A DNA stretch of 64,000 nt from assembly GCF_000424005.1 (NCBI RefSeq), contig NZ_KE384121.1, positions 84,182 through 148,181 on the forward strand. Direction: 5' to 3'. Source of the DNA: Pseudobutyrivibrio ruminis CF1b (GTDB taxonomy: Bacteria > Bacillota > Clostridia > Lachnospirales > Lachnospiraceae). The notes beneath the pieces were generated by a model. The model was not told the DNA's origin and made no database searches. It saw only the letters and a list, made by a program, of their open reading frames with translations. How positions within the stretch are numbered: position 1 is the first letter of the stretch; every line of letters begins with the position of its first letter. A program made the translations under genes and the position numbers. This document shows positions 1-8,772 of this stretch, piece after piece.

Positions 1-103
1 CAAAGACCTATTATTCATCATATTATTATGTTTATTTACTAACAAAACTGCCATTTTCATCACTCAAGACTTAGTATCCACAAATTAAGTTATAGGTTTG
101 CAA

Positions 104-244
104 TTAGGTCACCATAATCAAATCCGTCTCTGTATTTTTAGCATAACCATATCTTATGGTTTTACAAGATTTGGATATGAAAATATATAGAAACAGGCAA
201 AAAATAAAATCATTCAATTCAGTAATCAGAATTGCATCATCCAT
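104..244 (-). pseudogene. cas4 remnant (5' end only, frameshifted)
   Basis: An ATG at 244 follows the cas12a stop by 12 bases and has a good AAGGAG five bases upstream. The first 16 residues contain LNDFIFC, which resembles the start of type V Cas4 nucleases (recalled, not searched). Right after the cysteine the expected P-V-S-I-Y-F-H continues only in another frame, so one base appears lost from the CC pair in TTTTGCCTG. The open frame runs on to a stop at 104 without Cas4 character, and no RecB-nuclease or Fe-S cysteine motifs follow. The position fits the canonical cas12a-cas4-cas1-cas2 order. Alternative: a chance small ORF. Confidence 0.6.
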
Positions 245-256
245 GAAATCTCCTTA

Positions 257-3200
257 TTATATTTGATTACGCTGCGCATACTCTAACCACTCGGCATTTG
301 ACATTGCTAGATTAAGCTTATCACCTGAAGGAGTATTTCTGATTTGCTCTAAAACCCATAATCCTTTTCTAGCAATATTAAATGCACCATTAGCATCAGC
401 ATCCTTAGGCTTTGATGCATCACATGCTTCAGAATTAAAGAACTCACCTCGGTCATTCATTATTGGTGAAATAATATAGTCTCTAGTAACATCATTAGAG
501 CTATTTCTCATTTGCATTGTTTGTTGGAATAATCTGGTTAGGCTTCTAAAGAAATCTGCCTCATCTACGCTCATTATCTTGTTCTTTAATTCTGCACCAT
601 CTTCATAACTAATTCCGTATATACTGAATAATTCCTTAAACTCTTCAGATAACACTATTGTTTTATCATCAAAAGAATTGTTTTTCTCAGTATTTCTAAA
701 CTTTATTATTCTTTCTCCATAGGTGCATACCGTCCACTGACTTCGTGCACCACAAGCCCTATCAGTAAATTTCTTGTAATCAAATGCAAATTCAAAATAT
801 CCAGACTCATTGTTATAAGAAATTGAATCGAATCTACTAAAAAATTCTTTGGCTTTTTCAACATTCTCATACTTAACGTAAAAGAGATTTGCAAAACCAG
901 TGGTTGGATCAATCTTACTAGTCAAATAGGCTGGAACATAATAAATAATACCTGTCTGTTTTCCCATATCCTTAAAACTTGTAAATTTCGATGTTAATTG
1001 AAGTGCATTTAAAGCCCCACCAAATTCTTCCGGTTTATCTTGTTTTCTACTCTTATCAATGACCAGATAATTCAATTTATCAATAAGCATTTTTTCAAAC
1101 TTTTGATATACCTGCTTTTCAACCTTTTGACGCCCTCGCTTAAATCCGAAGTTCAAATCCTCAAGGCAAATAATAGCGTTGTACTTTAATACCAGCTTAG
1201 CAATCACATTAACTACTTGGCTTAAATAACCTTCTTTCAGTTCTTTGATATTCTCTATAGTAGTCCAATTTTTGCGTGCTCTGTCTCTATCTCCCTCTTT
1301 CTCATCTAGCAGCTTATGATAATCCGTTTCAATAGAATACTCATTATTGATAATTGAATTAAGAGAAATCTGTTCTAAGATAGTTCCATCTGTGTCAACC
1401 ACTACAACATAAAGTAGATTTCGCTCTCCTCTGTCAATACCGATAACTCTTACTTTCTCATCATTTCTCAGAGCATCATTAACAACATCATTGAATCTTC
1501 TGGTCTCATCTACGCCAAAGTTCATGGTTACTGGAATATGTAACATAAATTTATCTTTAGAATATCTGCGATCTTTAATAATGTCATAGCCAAATTTACT
1601 TGTAGGCTTATCAACTGCTCTCTTTGAATTCTTGTTTTTTATTTCCTCCCCAGCTTTATGAATAATAACTTCTTCATCATTGATTGATGCCGGTCTATAA
1701 AATACCTCAGCTTCACCATTTAATTTGTAAACTACGTTATTCAAGTTTCGCTGGTCAAACAGCATTTGTAAATAAATCGTGTGAAGATTAAGATTGCCTT
1801 TACTATATGGAGAGAAATCCTTGTTATAAATTTGGAAAAGATACAATTCATCCCTCTCTACTAAACTTGTGATATAATCTGCATCTACATCTGTATATGT
1901 AATCTTATATCCCTGTTTTTCAACCTCCCTATAAAACCCACTAAGGTCTTCATAAGTACATGTCTCCGAAAACTCAAATCCAAAAGATGACCAATCTGGA
2001 TGTTTTTCTATAGAAGCTTTAAAAAAATCAATTAATGCATGACAATCTTCCAAAGAAAAATTATCTCCCTTTTTATGCGTGCCTGCCTTATACTTCGCTA
2101 ACAGTTCTTCGGAAGGCTTGTAGTAATCCAAATTTGACTGAGCAAAAAAAACTTTTGGTAACATCTTATTAGGTCCTGGCAATAACTTATAATTCACTTT
2201 GTGATACACATCATTACTTGTAGCCTTAGGAATATTAACAAAAATTTTATTAGCTTTTGTATTCATGATTCCTAAGTAATACATTCCATCTTTTTCAAAC
2301 AAAATTCCTAAATTATCTGTTTCTTTATTTTTATCCCATCCATTCAGTAATGTTGCCCTATTAAAGTTCAGCTTAAACTTCTCAGTAGAAAATGGCTTTT
2401 GAGTGAGATAATTACGCGACATATTATACAGAGAATCCACGTTCTTTATTTCCGCCAAAATATTTTCTTGCTCAGCATAAACCACAAGATTTTTCTCTAC
2501 CTCTTGTCCACTACCGTTAATAAGCTTTATATCTCGCTCAAAGTCTTTTACTGTATCTAAATATGATTTTATTGCCTCAACAGCATTTGTATTCTTACGA
2601 AGCGATTTATTCTTATCATGTTTTCTAAGAACAATTTCATCAAAATCATTTTTTGCTTCTGCAATAGCAGTAATATCAGATTCTAGTTTTTCGATATATT
2701 TTCCTATTACATCACTATTATCGTCGAACAAACCAATGATTGTTTCTAAATCATAGCTTTTATTCTTTTTTAATTCTTTTTGTCTTTTTTCGTAGTACTT
2801 TTCATCTTTCTTTTTCTTGGAATTTGCTAAATCATACTCATCTGAGAGTTTTTCATCAATCGCATTCCAAGAGCCGAATACTATATTTGAAAATGATGTC
2901 TTTGAAACATCATTTTTAATATAAACTAGACTTCCATCGGATTCTACAAGCGCAATCTTAAAATCTGTAATGATTTCTGAATTTAGAAATACATTCATAT
3001 TCTCTGCAAATGATTCTATGTTAGTAATCAAATCTTCATCATCCGAAAACTCATCTATAAATGCTTCCTCTCTATCTGACAATATCTGCTTATACAAACA
3101 TTTCATTTGAGGCACTTTTCTAAATCCTTCTTGCTTTTTATTCTGTTGATTAAAAAGATTGATTGCGGTATTCAACTTGCCAATGGCCGCATTATAATTA

Positions 3201-3874
3201 TCTATCCCGTCCTGAGTTAGCGTCCTTTCAAATGTCTCTATAATAAACAAGCAGTCCTGATCCTCTTCAGATAACCCTTCTGCTCTTACCCCTGCTTTTT
3301 TAGCAATAGCATATGCCTTGATATTGTCCAAAAACTTAGGCAGGTTTTCATTAATCAATCTATATGCTACTGTAGATGATTTTTCTTCATCTGAATATAA
3401 ATTCTTTCTAACCTCATTATAGCTAGAAAAATATGTGTAAAAATTGCTAAATGAATCCAGTGCTTTATAATCAGTATCATTATCATATAGACTTTGTAGT
3501 AATTTTATAATCTCCTTGTTGCCTATCTTTGGAAAATTCTCATGATTCTTTAAGAGACTAACTATCTCTTTACGTAGTTTATCCTGACACTTACTAAATG
3601 CATCAACTGAGTTTTTCTCTTTGGATAAATTGAAATATAAATCATATGCATCTGATAGATCAGATAAATGAACTCCCTGCAATGCCTCATTAATCAACTG
3701 CTTATGATAATTATCCATTAATTTCTTCACATGCTCATAATCAGCTTTTCTCTGGATATCTGCCTCAAGAATCCCGTTTTTCCTAATATTTTCAAGTGTC
3801 TTACCTACAGGAATCAATTCATTTCTAAGTGTTTTACTAATTGGATACATTTTTGTTAAATTCTGATAGTACAT
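257..3874 (-). CDS. cas12a: Cas12a (Cpf1), type V-A CRISPR effector nuclease
   Basis: RNA-guided DNA endonuclease, 1205 residues from the chosen start. An upstream in-frame ATG at 3898 is possible, but AGGGAGGG lies nine bases before the ATG at 3874, and MYYQNLTKMYPISKTLRNEL is the usual Cas12a opening. Visible elements are: PAM-side KMLPK near residue 570; the pre-crRNA-processing segment LHIPVTMNF with H779; RuvC-I GIDRGERN (D814); RuvC-II ICLEDLNFGF (E905); Nuc-lobe QMRNS (R1123); and RuvC-III DADANGA (1158-1164). All catalytic positions known for the family are present, so it looks active. It lies 24 bases downstream of the antitoxin gene and is probably co-transcribed with it. No CRISPR repeats occur in this window. 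Confidence 0.97.
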   Translation of the reverse strand: MYYQNLTKMYPISKTLRNELIPVGKTLENIRKNGILEADIQRKADYEHVKKLMDNYHKQLINEALQGVHLSDLSDAYDLYFNLSKEKNSVDAFSKCQDKLRKEIVSLLKNHENFPKIGNKEIIKLLQSLYDNDTDYKALDSFSNFYTYFSSYNEVRKNLYSDEEKSSTVAYRLINENLPKFLDNIKAYAIAKKAGVRAEGLSEEDQDCLFIIETFERTLTQDGIDNYNAAIGKLNTAINLFNQQNKKQEGFRKVPQMKCLYKQILSDREEAFIDEFSDDEDLITNIESFAENMNVFLNSEIITDFKIALVESDGSLVYIKNDVSKTSFSNIVFGSWNAIDEKLSDEYDLANSKKKKDEKYYEKRQKELKKNKSYDLETIIGLFDDNSDVIGKYIEKLESDITAIAEAKNDFDEIVLRKHDKNKSLRKNTNAVEAIKSYLDTVKDFERDIKLINGSGQEVEKNLVVYAEQENILAEIKNVDSLYNMSRNYLTQKPFSTEKFKLNFNRATLLNGWDKNKETDNLGILFEKDGMYYLGIMNTKANKIFVNIPKATSNDVYHKVNYKLLPGPNKMLPKVFFAQSNLDYYKPSEELLAKYKAGTHKKGDNFSLEDCHALIDFFKASIEKHPDWSSFGFEFSETCTYEDLSGFYREVEKQGYKITYTDVDADYITSLVERDELYLFQIYNKDFSPYSKGNLNLHTIYLQMLFDQRNLNNVVYKLNGEAEVFYRPASINDEEVIIHKAGEEIKNKNSKRAVDKPTSKFGYDIIKDRRYSKDKFMLHIPVTMNFGVDETRRFNDVVNDALRNDEKVRVIGIDRGERNLLYVVVVDTDGTILEQISLNSIINNEYSIETDYHKLLDEKEGDRDRARKNWTTIENIKELKEGYLSQVVNVIAKLVLKYNAIICLEDLNFGFKRGRQKVEKQVYQKFEKMLIDKLNYLVIDKSRKQDKPEEFGGALNALQLTSKFTSFKDMGKQTGIIYYVPAYLTSKIDPTTGFANLFYVKYENVEKAKEFFSRFDSISYNNESGYFEFAFDYKKFTDRACGARSQWTVCTYGERIIKFRNTEKNNSFDDKTIVLSEEFKELFSIYGISYEDGAELKNKIMSVDEADFFRSLTRLFQQTMQMRNSSNDVTRDYIISPIMNDRGEFFNSEACDASKPKDADANGAFNIARKGLWVLEQIRNTPSGDKLNLAMSNAEWLEYAQRNQI

Positions 3875-3898
3875 GTTAAAATCCCTCCCTATAATCAT

Positions 3899-4180
3899 TT
3901 ATTTTCTCATTGGCTGAACAGTGAATGACAATTCTAACTGCTTAAAAATTTTAAGCACAGTGGCTAAATTAGGTATGCTTACCCCGGATTCTATTCTAGC
4001 AACTGAAGAATGTGGTATTCCACATAGAGAAGCTAACTCTCTTTGCGATAAATGAAGATTATGTCTTTGCTGAATCATAGCCCCCACAATAGCAGATATT
4101 TCTTCTGCCTCATCAATATCTCTACCTAACTTTGGATTTGTTTTTCTAACTTTTTCCTTGTACTTATTCCAATCGCTCAT
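3899..4180 (-). CDS. HigA-like XRE antitoxin
   Basis: 93-residue protein with a basic N-terminal segment and an XRE-type helix-turn-helix at about residues 38-85 (SQRELASLCGIPHSSVARIE). It starts five bases after the end of the toxin gene, giving the toxin-first order typical of HigBA. Antitoxins of this class neutralise the toxin and repress their own promoter through the HTH. Here that repression would also cover cas12a, which begins 24 bases downstream. The family call is from motif recognition. The exact antitoxin subfamily is uncertain. Confidence 0.85.
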   Translation of the reverse strand: MSDWNKYKEKVRKTNPKLGRDIDEAEEISAIVGAMIQQRHNLHLSQRELASLCGIPHSSVARIESGVSIPNLATVLKIFKQLELSFTVQPMRK

Positions 4181-4185
4181 TATGG

Positions 4186-4545
4186 TTACCCCTTTCTAGA
4201 AATCCAATCATTTCGTTCTGCTTTTGCTTTTTCTATTTCTCTCCGTGGAGTCTTTTGTGTTTTCTTTCTAAAGTGATGCAACAAAACAAAAGTGTCGTCC
4301 TTGAAATAAAAGAATAACACTCGGTTATTCCCAGGTCTTAACTCCCAAATATCTTCTTCAAGATGCTTAGTTACATTCTCTCCAAGCTGAGTCCCATAGT
4401 CTTCTAGAAACTGTATGTATTGTATTGCTTGTTTATACTGGATTCTAGCATCCTTGTTTGTGCTTGCTTTCTTCTCAAGACCTTCTAAAAAAGCCTCTAT
4501 ATTACAATCTCCTCTTGCAGTGCGATAAAAGTCAATTTGAAACAT
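4186..4545 (-). CDS. RelE/HigB (phage Gp49-type) toxin
   Basis: 119-residue protein of the RelE/ParE superfamily, Gp49-like branch. The diagnostic C-terminal half is clear: IWELRPGNNRVLFFYFK followed by FVLLHHFRKKTQKTP and a basic tail. Members are ribosome-dependent mRNA interferases. It is first gene of the HigB-HigA-cas12a operon. The ATG at 4545 has GAGG about eight bases upstream, and a sigma-A-like promoter lies just before it. Function is inferred from family; toxicity is not shown by sequence. Confidence 0.88.
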   Translation of the reverse strand: MFQIDFYRTARGDCNIEAFLEGLEKKASTNKDARIQYKQAIQYIQFLEDYGTQLGENVTKHLEEDIWELRPGNNRVLFFYFKDDTFVLLHHFRKKTQKTPRREIEKAKAERNDWISRKG

Positions 4546-4569
4546 AAAAGAACCTCGTTTCTTAAAATA

Positions 4570-4598
4570 ATGATAGCATCAATGCGTTCAACTTTCAA
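4570..4598 (-). promoter_or_regulatory. Promoter of the higB-higA-cas12a operon
   Basis: On the minus strand TTGAAA (4593-4598), 17 bases, then TATCAT (4570-4575), ending 24 bases before the toxin ATG. This is close to the sigma-A consensus. No other good promoter is seen between the toxin and cas12a. Confidence 0.65.
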
Positions 4599-4607
4599 TC
4601 ATCTCCA

Positions 4608-4625
4608 CTCATGTGCGCTCATGTG
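4608..4625. repeat. Tandem CTCATGTG repeat upstream of the TA-cas12a promoter
   Basis: CTCATGTG occurs at 4608-4615 and again at 4618-4625, a 10-bp period (about one helical turn), ending nine bases upstream of the -35 box. Such spacing suits side-by-side binding of a regulator, with the HigA-like protein the obvious candidate. Binding is inference. Confidence 0.45.
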
Positions 4626-4812
4626 AATAATTGTAATCCACTTTTGTGTCCATATATATACCCATCGTTCCAAAATCAAGTCACCGAGCAAGTCAAGAGA
4701 AGCTTTAAAGCTTTTGTCAGGAGGCGATGACAACATGCGGCCTGCCGGCTACTCTTTTGACAATACCTATAATCCAAAGCACCTTATCTGCCACAAAAGT
4801 TGTGTACAATCT

Positions 4813-4836
4813 AAAAACAGCGCCCCGATGGGCGCC
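4813..4836 (-). terminator. Intrinsic terminator of the pectate lyase gene
   Basis: Minus-strand stem GGCGCC-CATCG-GGGCGC type (4820-4836, three-base loop) followed by GTTTTTAG. It lies 23 bases after the pectate lyase stop. The rest of 4626-4812 holds no convincing gene, apart from a doubtful plus-strand 47-codon frame at 4735-4878 behind an AGGAGG. Confidence 0.8.
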
Positions 4837-4858
4837 ATTATTTTTGCCGGAAATATGT

Positions 4859-6946
4859 TTAATTTACAGGGTATGTAAGTGCATGATTCTGTGAACCTGC
4901 GTAGCTTGAAGCCCATGACTTGGCGCTGCCAGCATCACGTGTGGCATAGCCATAGTTTGAACCTGGTCGCCAGTTTGTAGGACCAGCAATTCTAAGATTT
5001 GAAATGCTTCTTGAAAGAATACTTCCACTGTCAGTAAATCTTCCCTGGTAGTCCATATCATTTACAACTGCCCCCTTATGACTGCCTGCCTCGAAGCAGT
5101 TCTTCTCTGAATAAATGTTGCATTCAGTGTAAGGTGTATAACCCAAATCAAAGTCATATACATAGTTATTATAGCAGTGGAAATAACCGTAGCGCATAAG
5201 ACCAGGAGCTCTTGTGATTGTCTGCTTAAAGTAGTTGTTACAGATAGTCATACATGGATAACCACTGTAAGTATTTCTTCCATCCTCGTTTGGATAACCA
5301 AGGATGAGACCATATTTATGCCCCCCGAAGAAACAGCTTGTTACAGATACATAATTTGCCTTTAATCCAACGTAAAGGAATTTATCTGTATCGTTGTTGT
5401 GGATATATGTATCCTGATTCATGTTGTGGCCCGGCCATGAGCAATGATCAAGCCAGAAGTTATTGCCATCTGAAATGTACATCTGAATATCATCGTTGTT
5501 ATTGATGTTTACAGAATGTGAGAATGTAAGATTCTTGTATATATTATTTCCTGATGACTGTATGTTTCTAAAGTGAATATTGTTAAGTGTGTGGGCATTG
5601 TAAGAACCGATGAAAGTCTTATTTGAACCAACATTTACCTTTGTAAGTGAGTTCTGAGAAATATTAGAACCAATTACGATTGTATAAGGTGTAGAACCAG
5701 AAGCGTATCTTAAAAGATCACTTAAAGAGTTTACAGTTACTGTCTGTCCGAACACACCTCCAGTCACAGAAGCTTTTTCTCTGCCATTCATATCCTTTGA
5801 ATAGCCTGCAAAGCCTTCTACTCCGTAAGGAGCCACTCTGAAGCACTGGCTGGCAGAACCATTGAAATTGCCAAGCTTATAGGTATCGCCAGAAAGTGTA
5901 AGTGCAAGATTAGTATTGTTGTTATTTACAATTTTATAGTTCAGTGCATTTCCTGTGGCATCGTTCTTTGTTGCCACTATTTTCCAGCACTGTGAGCTAT
6001 CACCATTTGAAACAGCCGCATCTGCAACAGTAACGCCCTCTGAAACATTGCTGCCGTATGGAGTGAGGCAATAGCCTGTAGCTACGTTTACGATTCTATA
6101 TACGCCGTTATTCACATATGAAAGAATCCATCTGTTTGAATTATTGCTGTTGCTTTCGGATGTAAGAGCAGCGCCATTTGAACCATTATCATTTAAGAAT
6201 TTCCCGTCAGAACAGTTTACAAAGTTAATCTGCTGTTCAGGATAAACATTTCCAAGAGGTGATGTGGTTGGAGCAGGCTCATAGCTGCCGGCATTATTAT
6301 TTCCAGTGTTGCTGTCATTATTCCCAGTATTTCCATTATCTCCATTGTTACCGCTATTACCATTACCACCATTATTTGATGGCCATGGAGCCTGTTCAAA
6401 ATACCAGATTTCATTATCTTTTCCAGAGTACTTATACTCTATAATATTTGTTCCACTTGTTTTTCTGGCACCATAAACATTTAAAGCAGAAGCAAAATTT
6501 GATACTTCTGTGGCAATGTAATATCCCATACTGTTGTCCGCCTGACGAATTGAAAAATTCTGTGCAGCCTGACCGTTGTTGGAATAAATCTGTATGTTGG
6601 TACCATTGTCTGCTGAACCCCATGCTACGTCCAGTGACATTCCTCCTGTCATATCTGTAGCTGGGTGTAATCTGAAATTACCTGTTGAATCATTCTTTTC
6701 CAGAATCCAACGCTGACCAAGTGAGCCAGTTCCTGTGGACTGTACTACGTTAGCTGCGTTGTCTGCAGAGTCATTTTCTACTGTCAAGTAGAGTCCGCTT
6801 TTCTTGTTTTTGATGTAGTAGATGTTACCACTTTCAGGCGTTATAGCCTCCGCGTGAGCATCTAATACTGGTGCTGCGATGAGCGACAATACAGTGACAA
6901 GCACCATAGTAAAAACCGCCGCAAATCGTCTGAAGTTTTGCTTCAT
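4859..6946 (-). CDS. Secreted pectate lyase (PL1) with two ricin-type lectin modules
   Basis: 695 residues from the ATG at 6946, which has GGAGG nine bases upstream; the ATG at 6952 is too close to it. A signal peptide ends near residue 32 (LDAHA). Two ricin-B/CBM13-like domains follow at about 38-185 and 240-375, separated by an Asn/Gly-rich linker. The C-terminal 310 residues form a PL1 beta-helix lyase, with FWLDHCSWPG, repeated asparagine-ladder strands and TRAPGLMRYGYFH carrying the likely catalytic arginine. It should cleave polygalacturonate by beta-elimination outside the cell. It is monocistronic with its own terminator. Confidence 0.88.
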   Translation of the reverse strand: MKQNFRRFAAVFTMVLVTVLSLIAAPVLDAHAEAITPESGNIYYIKNKKSGLYLTVENDSADNAANVVQSTGTGSLGQRWILEKNDSTGNFRLHPATDMTGGMSLDVAWGSADNGTNIQIYSNNGQAAQNFSIRQADNSMGYYIATEVSNFASALNVYGARKTSGTNIIEYKYSGKDNEIWYFEQAPWPSNNGGNGNSGNNGDNGNTGNNDSNTGNNNAGSYEPAPTTSPLGNVYPEQQINFVNCSDGKFLNDNGSNGAALTSESNSNNSNRWILSYVNNGVYRIVNVATGYCLTPYGSNVSEGVTVADAAVSNGDSSQCWKIVATKNDATGNALNYKIVNNNNTNLALTLSGDTYKLGNFNGSASQCFRVAPYGVEGFAGYSKDMNGREKASVTGGVFGQTVTVNSLSDLLRYASGSTPYTIVIGSNISQNSLTKVNVGSNKTFIGSYNAHTLNNIHFRNIQSSGNNIYKNLTFSHSVNINNNDDIQMYISDGNNFWLDHCSWPGHNMNQDTYIHNNDTDKFLYVGLKANYVSVTSCFFGGHKYGLILGYPNEDGRNTYSGYPCMTICNNYFKQTITRAPGLMRYGYFHCYNNYVYDFDLGYTPYTECNIYSEKNCFEAGSHKGAVVNDMDYQGRFTDSGSILSRSISNLRIAGPTNWRPGSNYGYATRDAGSAKSWASSYAGSQNHALTYPVN

Positions 6947-7063
6947 AAACATTATCCTCCATGTTTTTTACTGCCTAAAAGGCACAACTATTCTCCTCCA
7001 TGCCAAGCCGGCATCTTAGCATGTTCCGTATATTCTACCATAGTGACGATTAATCTACAAAAA

Positions 7064-7094
7064 AGAGGCTCTGGTGAAATTCACCAAAGCCTCT
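7064..7094 (-). terminator. Terminator of the ABC-F gene
   Basis: Minus-strand stem AGAGGCTTTGGTGAA with its partner TTCACCAGAGCCTCT, followed by TTTTTTG. It begins 17 bases after the ABC-F stop. One internal mismatch is visible. Confidence 0.85.
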
Positions 7095-7110
7095 AAATAT
7101 AACCATTTAA

Positions 7111-8751
7111 TTAATCATCCTCAAGCTCATCAGATGAAAGCTCAAGTACTGTACGCTTACGAGCCATCTCATCAGACTCAAGGTACTCATCGTATGTAGT
7201 CATCTTATCAATCATCTGTCCGTTTGGAAGGATTTCGATGATACGGTTTGCTGTAGTCTGCACAATCTCGTGGTCACGAGAAGAGAAAAGGATAACACCT
7301 GAGAACTTCTGGAGACCAGTATTAAGTGCTGTGATACTTTCCATATCTAAGTGGTCAGTAGGCTCGTCGAGCATAAGAACGTTAGAGTTCTCAATCATCA
7401 TACGCGAAAGAAGAACACGAACCTTTTCACCACCGGATAATACCTTCATCTTCTTAGCACCGTCATCGCCAGCGAAAAGCATACGTCCAAGGAAACCACG
7501 GACATAAGTAGCATCCTTAATCTCAGAGAACTGTGTAAGCCAGTCTACAATAAGAAGGTCTGTTGAGAAGATCTCTGTATTGTCCTTAGGGAAGTAAGAC
7601 TGAGATGTAGTAACACCCCACTTGTAGCTTCCTTCGTCTGGCTCCATCTCACCAGCAAGAATCTGGAAGAGAACTGTCTTAGCCTTTTCGTTAGAACCAA
7701 CGAGGGCAATTTTATCCTCGCGACCTACGTTAAATGAAAGGTGGTCAAGTACTAACTCACCGTCAATTGTCTTTGTAAGGTTTTCAACTGAAAGAACCTC
7801 GTTTCCGATTTCACGAGCTGGGCGGAAATCGATGTATGGGTACTTACGGCTAGATGGACGGATGTCATCAAGCTGAATCTTCTCTAATGCGCGTTTACGA
7901 GATGTAGCCTGCTTAGACTTAGAAGCGTTAGCAGAGAATCTCTGGATGAACTCCTGCAATTCCTTAATCTGCTCTTCCTTCTTCTTATTAGCTTCCTTAC
8001 GCTGCTGGATAATAAGCTGTGAAGACTGATACCAGAAGTCGTAGTTACCAGCGTAAAGCTGAATCTTACCATAATCGATATCTGCTGTGTGAGTACATAC
8101 CTTATTAAGGAAGTATCTGTCGTGGGAAACGACGATAACTGTATTCTCGAAGTTAATAAGGAACTCCTCAAGCCAGCCAATAGCATCTAAATCAAGGTGG
8201 TTTGTAGGCTCATCGAGAAGAAGTACATCTGGTGAACCAAAAAGTGCACGTGCAAGAAGAATCTTGACCTTTAATGCGCCTGGAAGATCTGCCATCTGTG
8301 TGTAATGGAACTCTGTGTCTACACCAAGACCATTAAGAAGAGTAGCTGCATCTGCTTCTGCGTTCCAGCCATCCATCTCAGCGAACTCTGTCTCAAGCTC
8401 AGCTGCGCGGATACCATCCTCGTCAGAGAAATCTTCCTTCATATAAATAGCGTCCTTTTCCTTCATAATATCGTAAAGACGCTGATTACCCATGATAACT
8501 GTATCAAGAGCTGTAAACTCATCATATTTAAAGTGATCCTGCTCTAAGAATGAAAGACGGTTACCAGGTGACATTGTAATTTCACCGCTTGTAGGCTCAA
8601 GCTGGCCAGATAAAATCTTAAGGAATGTAGACTTACCTGCACCGTTGGCACCGATAATACCGTAGCAGTTTCCCTCTGTAAATTTGATATTAACCTCTTC
8701 GAAAAGGGCTTTCTTGCCGAAACGAAGAGTGACGTTATTTGCTTGAATCAT
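7111..8751 (-). CDS. ABC-F family ATPase (YkpA/YbiT-like)
   Basis: 546-residue soluble protein with two ABC domains and no membrane segments, as in the ribosome-associated ABC-F family. Domain 1 (about 1-250) has Walker A GANGAGKS, Walker B VLLLDEPTNHLD and a degenerate signature LPGALKVK. A charged linker (about 240-300) follows. Domain 2 (about 318-530) has LSGGEKVRVLLSR and MLDEPTDHLD, but its Walker A reads GSNEKAKT, lacking the usual glycine-lysine pair. This asymmetry is known to me from YkpA-like proteins. ABC-F proteins act on the ribosomal E site, in translation regulation or antibiotic protection; no resistance subtype can be assigned. The ATG follows AAAGGA. A possible attenuator precedes it. 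Confidence 0.9.
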   Translation of the reverse strand: MIQANNVTLRFGKKALFEEVNIKFTEGNCYGIIGANGAGKSTFLKILSGQLEPTSGEITMSPGNRLSFLEQDHFKYDEFTALDTVIMGNQRLYDIMKEKDAIYMKEDFSDEDGIRAAELETEFAEMDGWNAEADAATLLNGLGVDTEFHYTQMADLPGALKVKILLARALFGSPDVLLLDEPTNHLDLDAIGWLEEFLINFENTVIVVSHDRYFLNKVCTHTADIDYGKIQLYAGNYDFWYQSSQLIIQQRKEANKKKEEQIKELQEFIQRFSANASKSKQATSRKRALEKIQLDDIRPSSRKYPYIDFRPAREIGNEVLSVENLTKTIDGELVLDHLSFNVGREDKIALVGSNEKAKTVLFQILAGEMEPDEGSYKWGVTTSQSYFPKDNTEIFSTDLLIVDWLTQFSEIKDATYVRGFLGRMLFAGDDGAKKMKVLSGGEKVRVLLSRMMIENSNVLMLDEPTDHLDMESITALNTGLQKFSGVILFSSRDHEIVQTTANRIIEILPNGQMIDKMTTYDEYLESDEMARKRTVLELSSDELEDD

Positions 8752-8772
8752 TAGATTTTCCTTTCTCTATAC

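Noticed and set aside
1-60. Minus-strand open frame running off the left edge (MKMAVLLVNKHN)
   Set aside because: Only 20 codons are visible with a weak ribosome site; it cannot be assigned.
1-256. CRISPR array belonging to cas12a
   Set aside because: No repeated segment and no Cas12a-type repeat (TCTAC-loop-GTAGA) is present. An array may lie left of the window.
3875-3898. Eight extra N-terminal residues on Cas12a
   Set aside because: The ribosome site lies inside this segment and the conserved family start is the downstream ATG.
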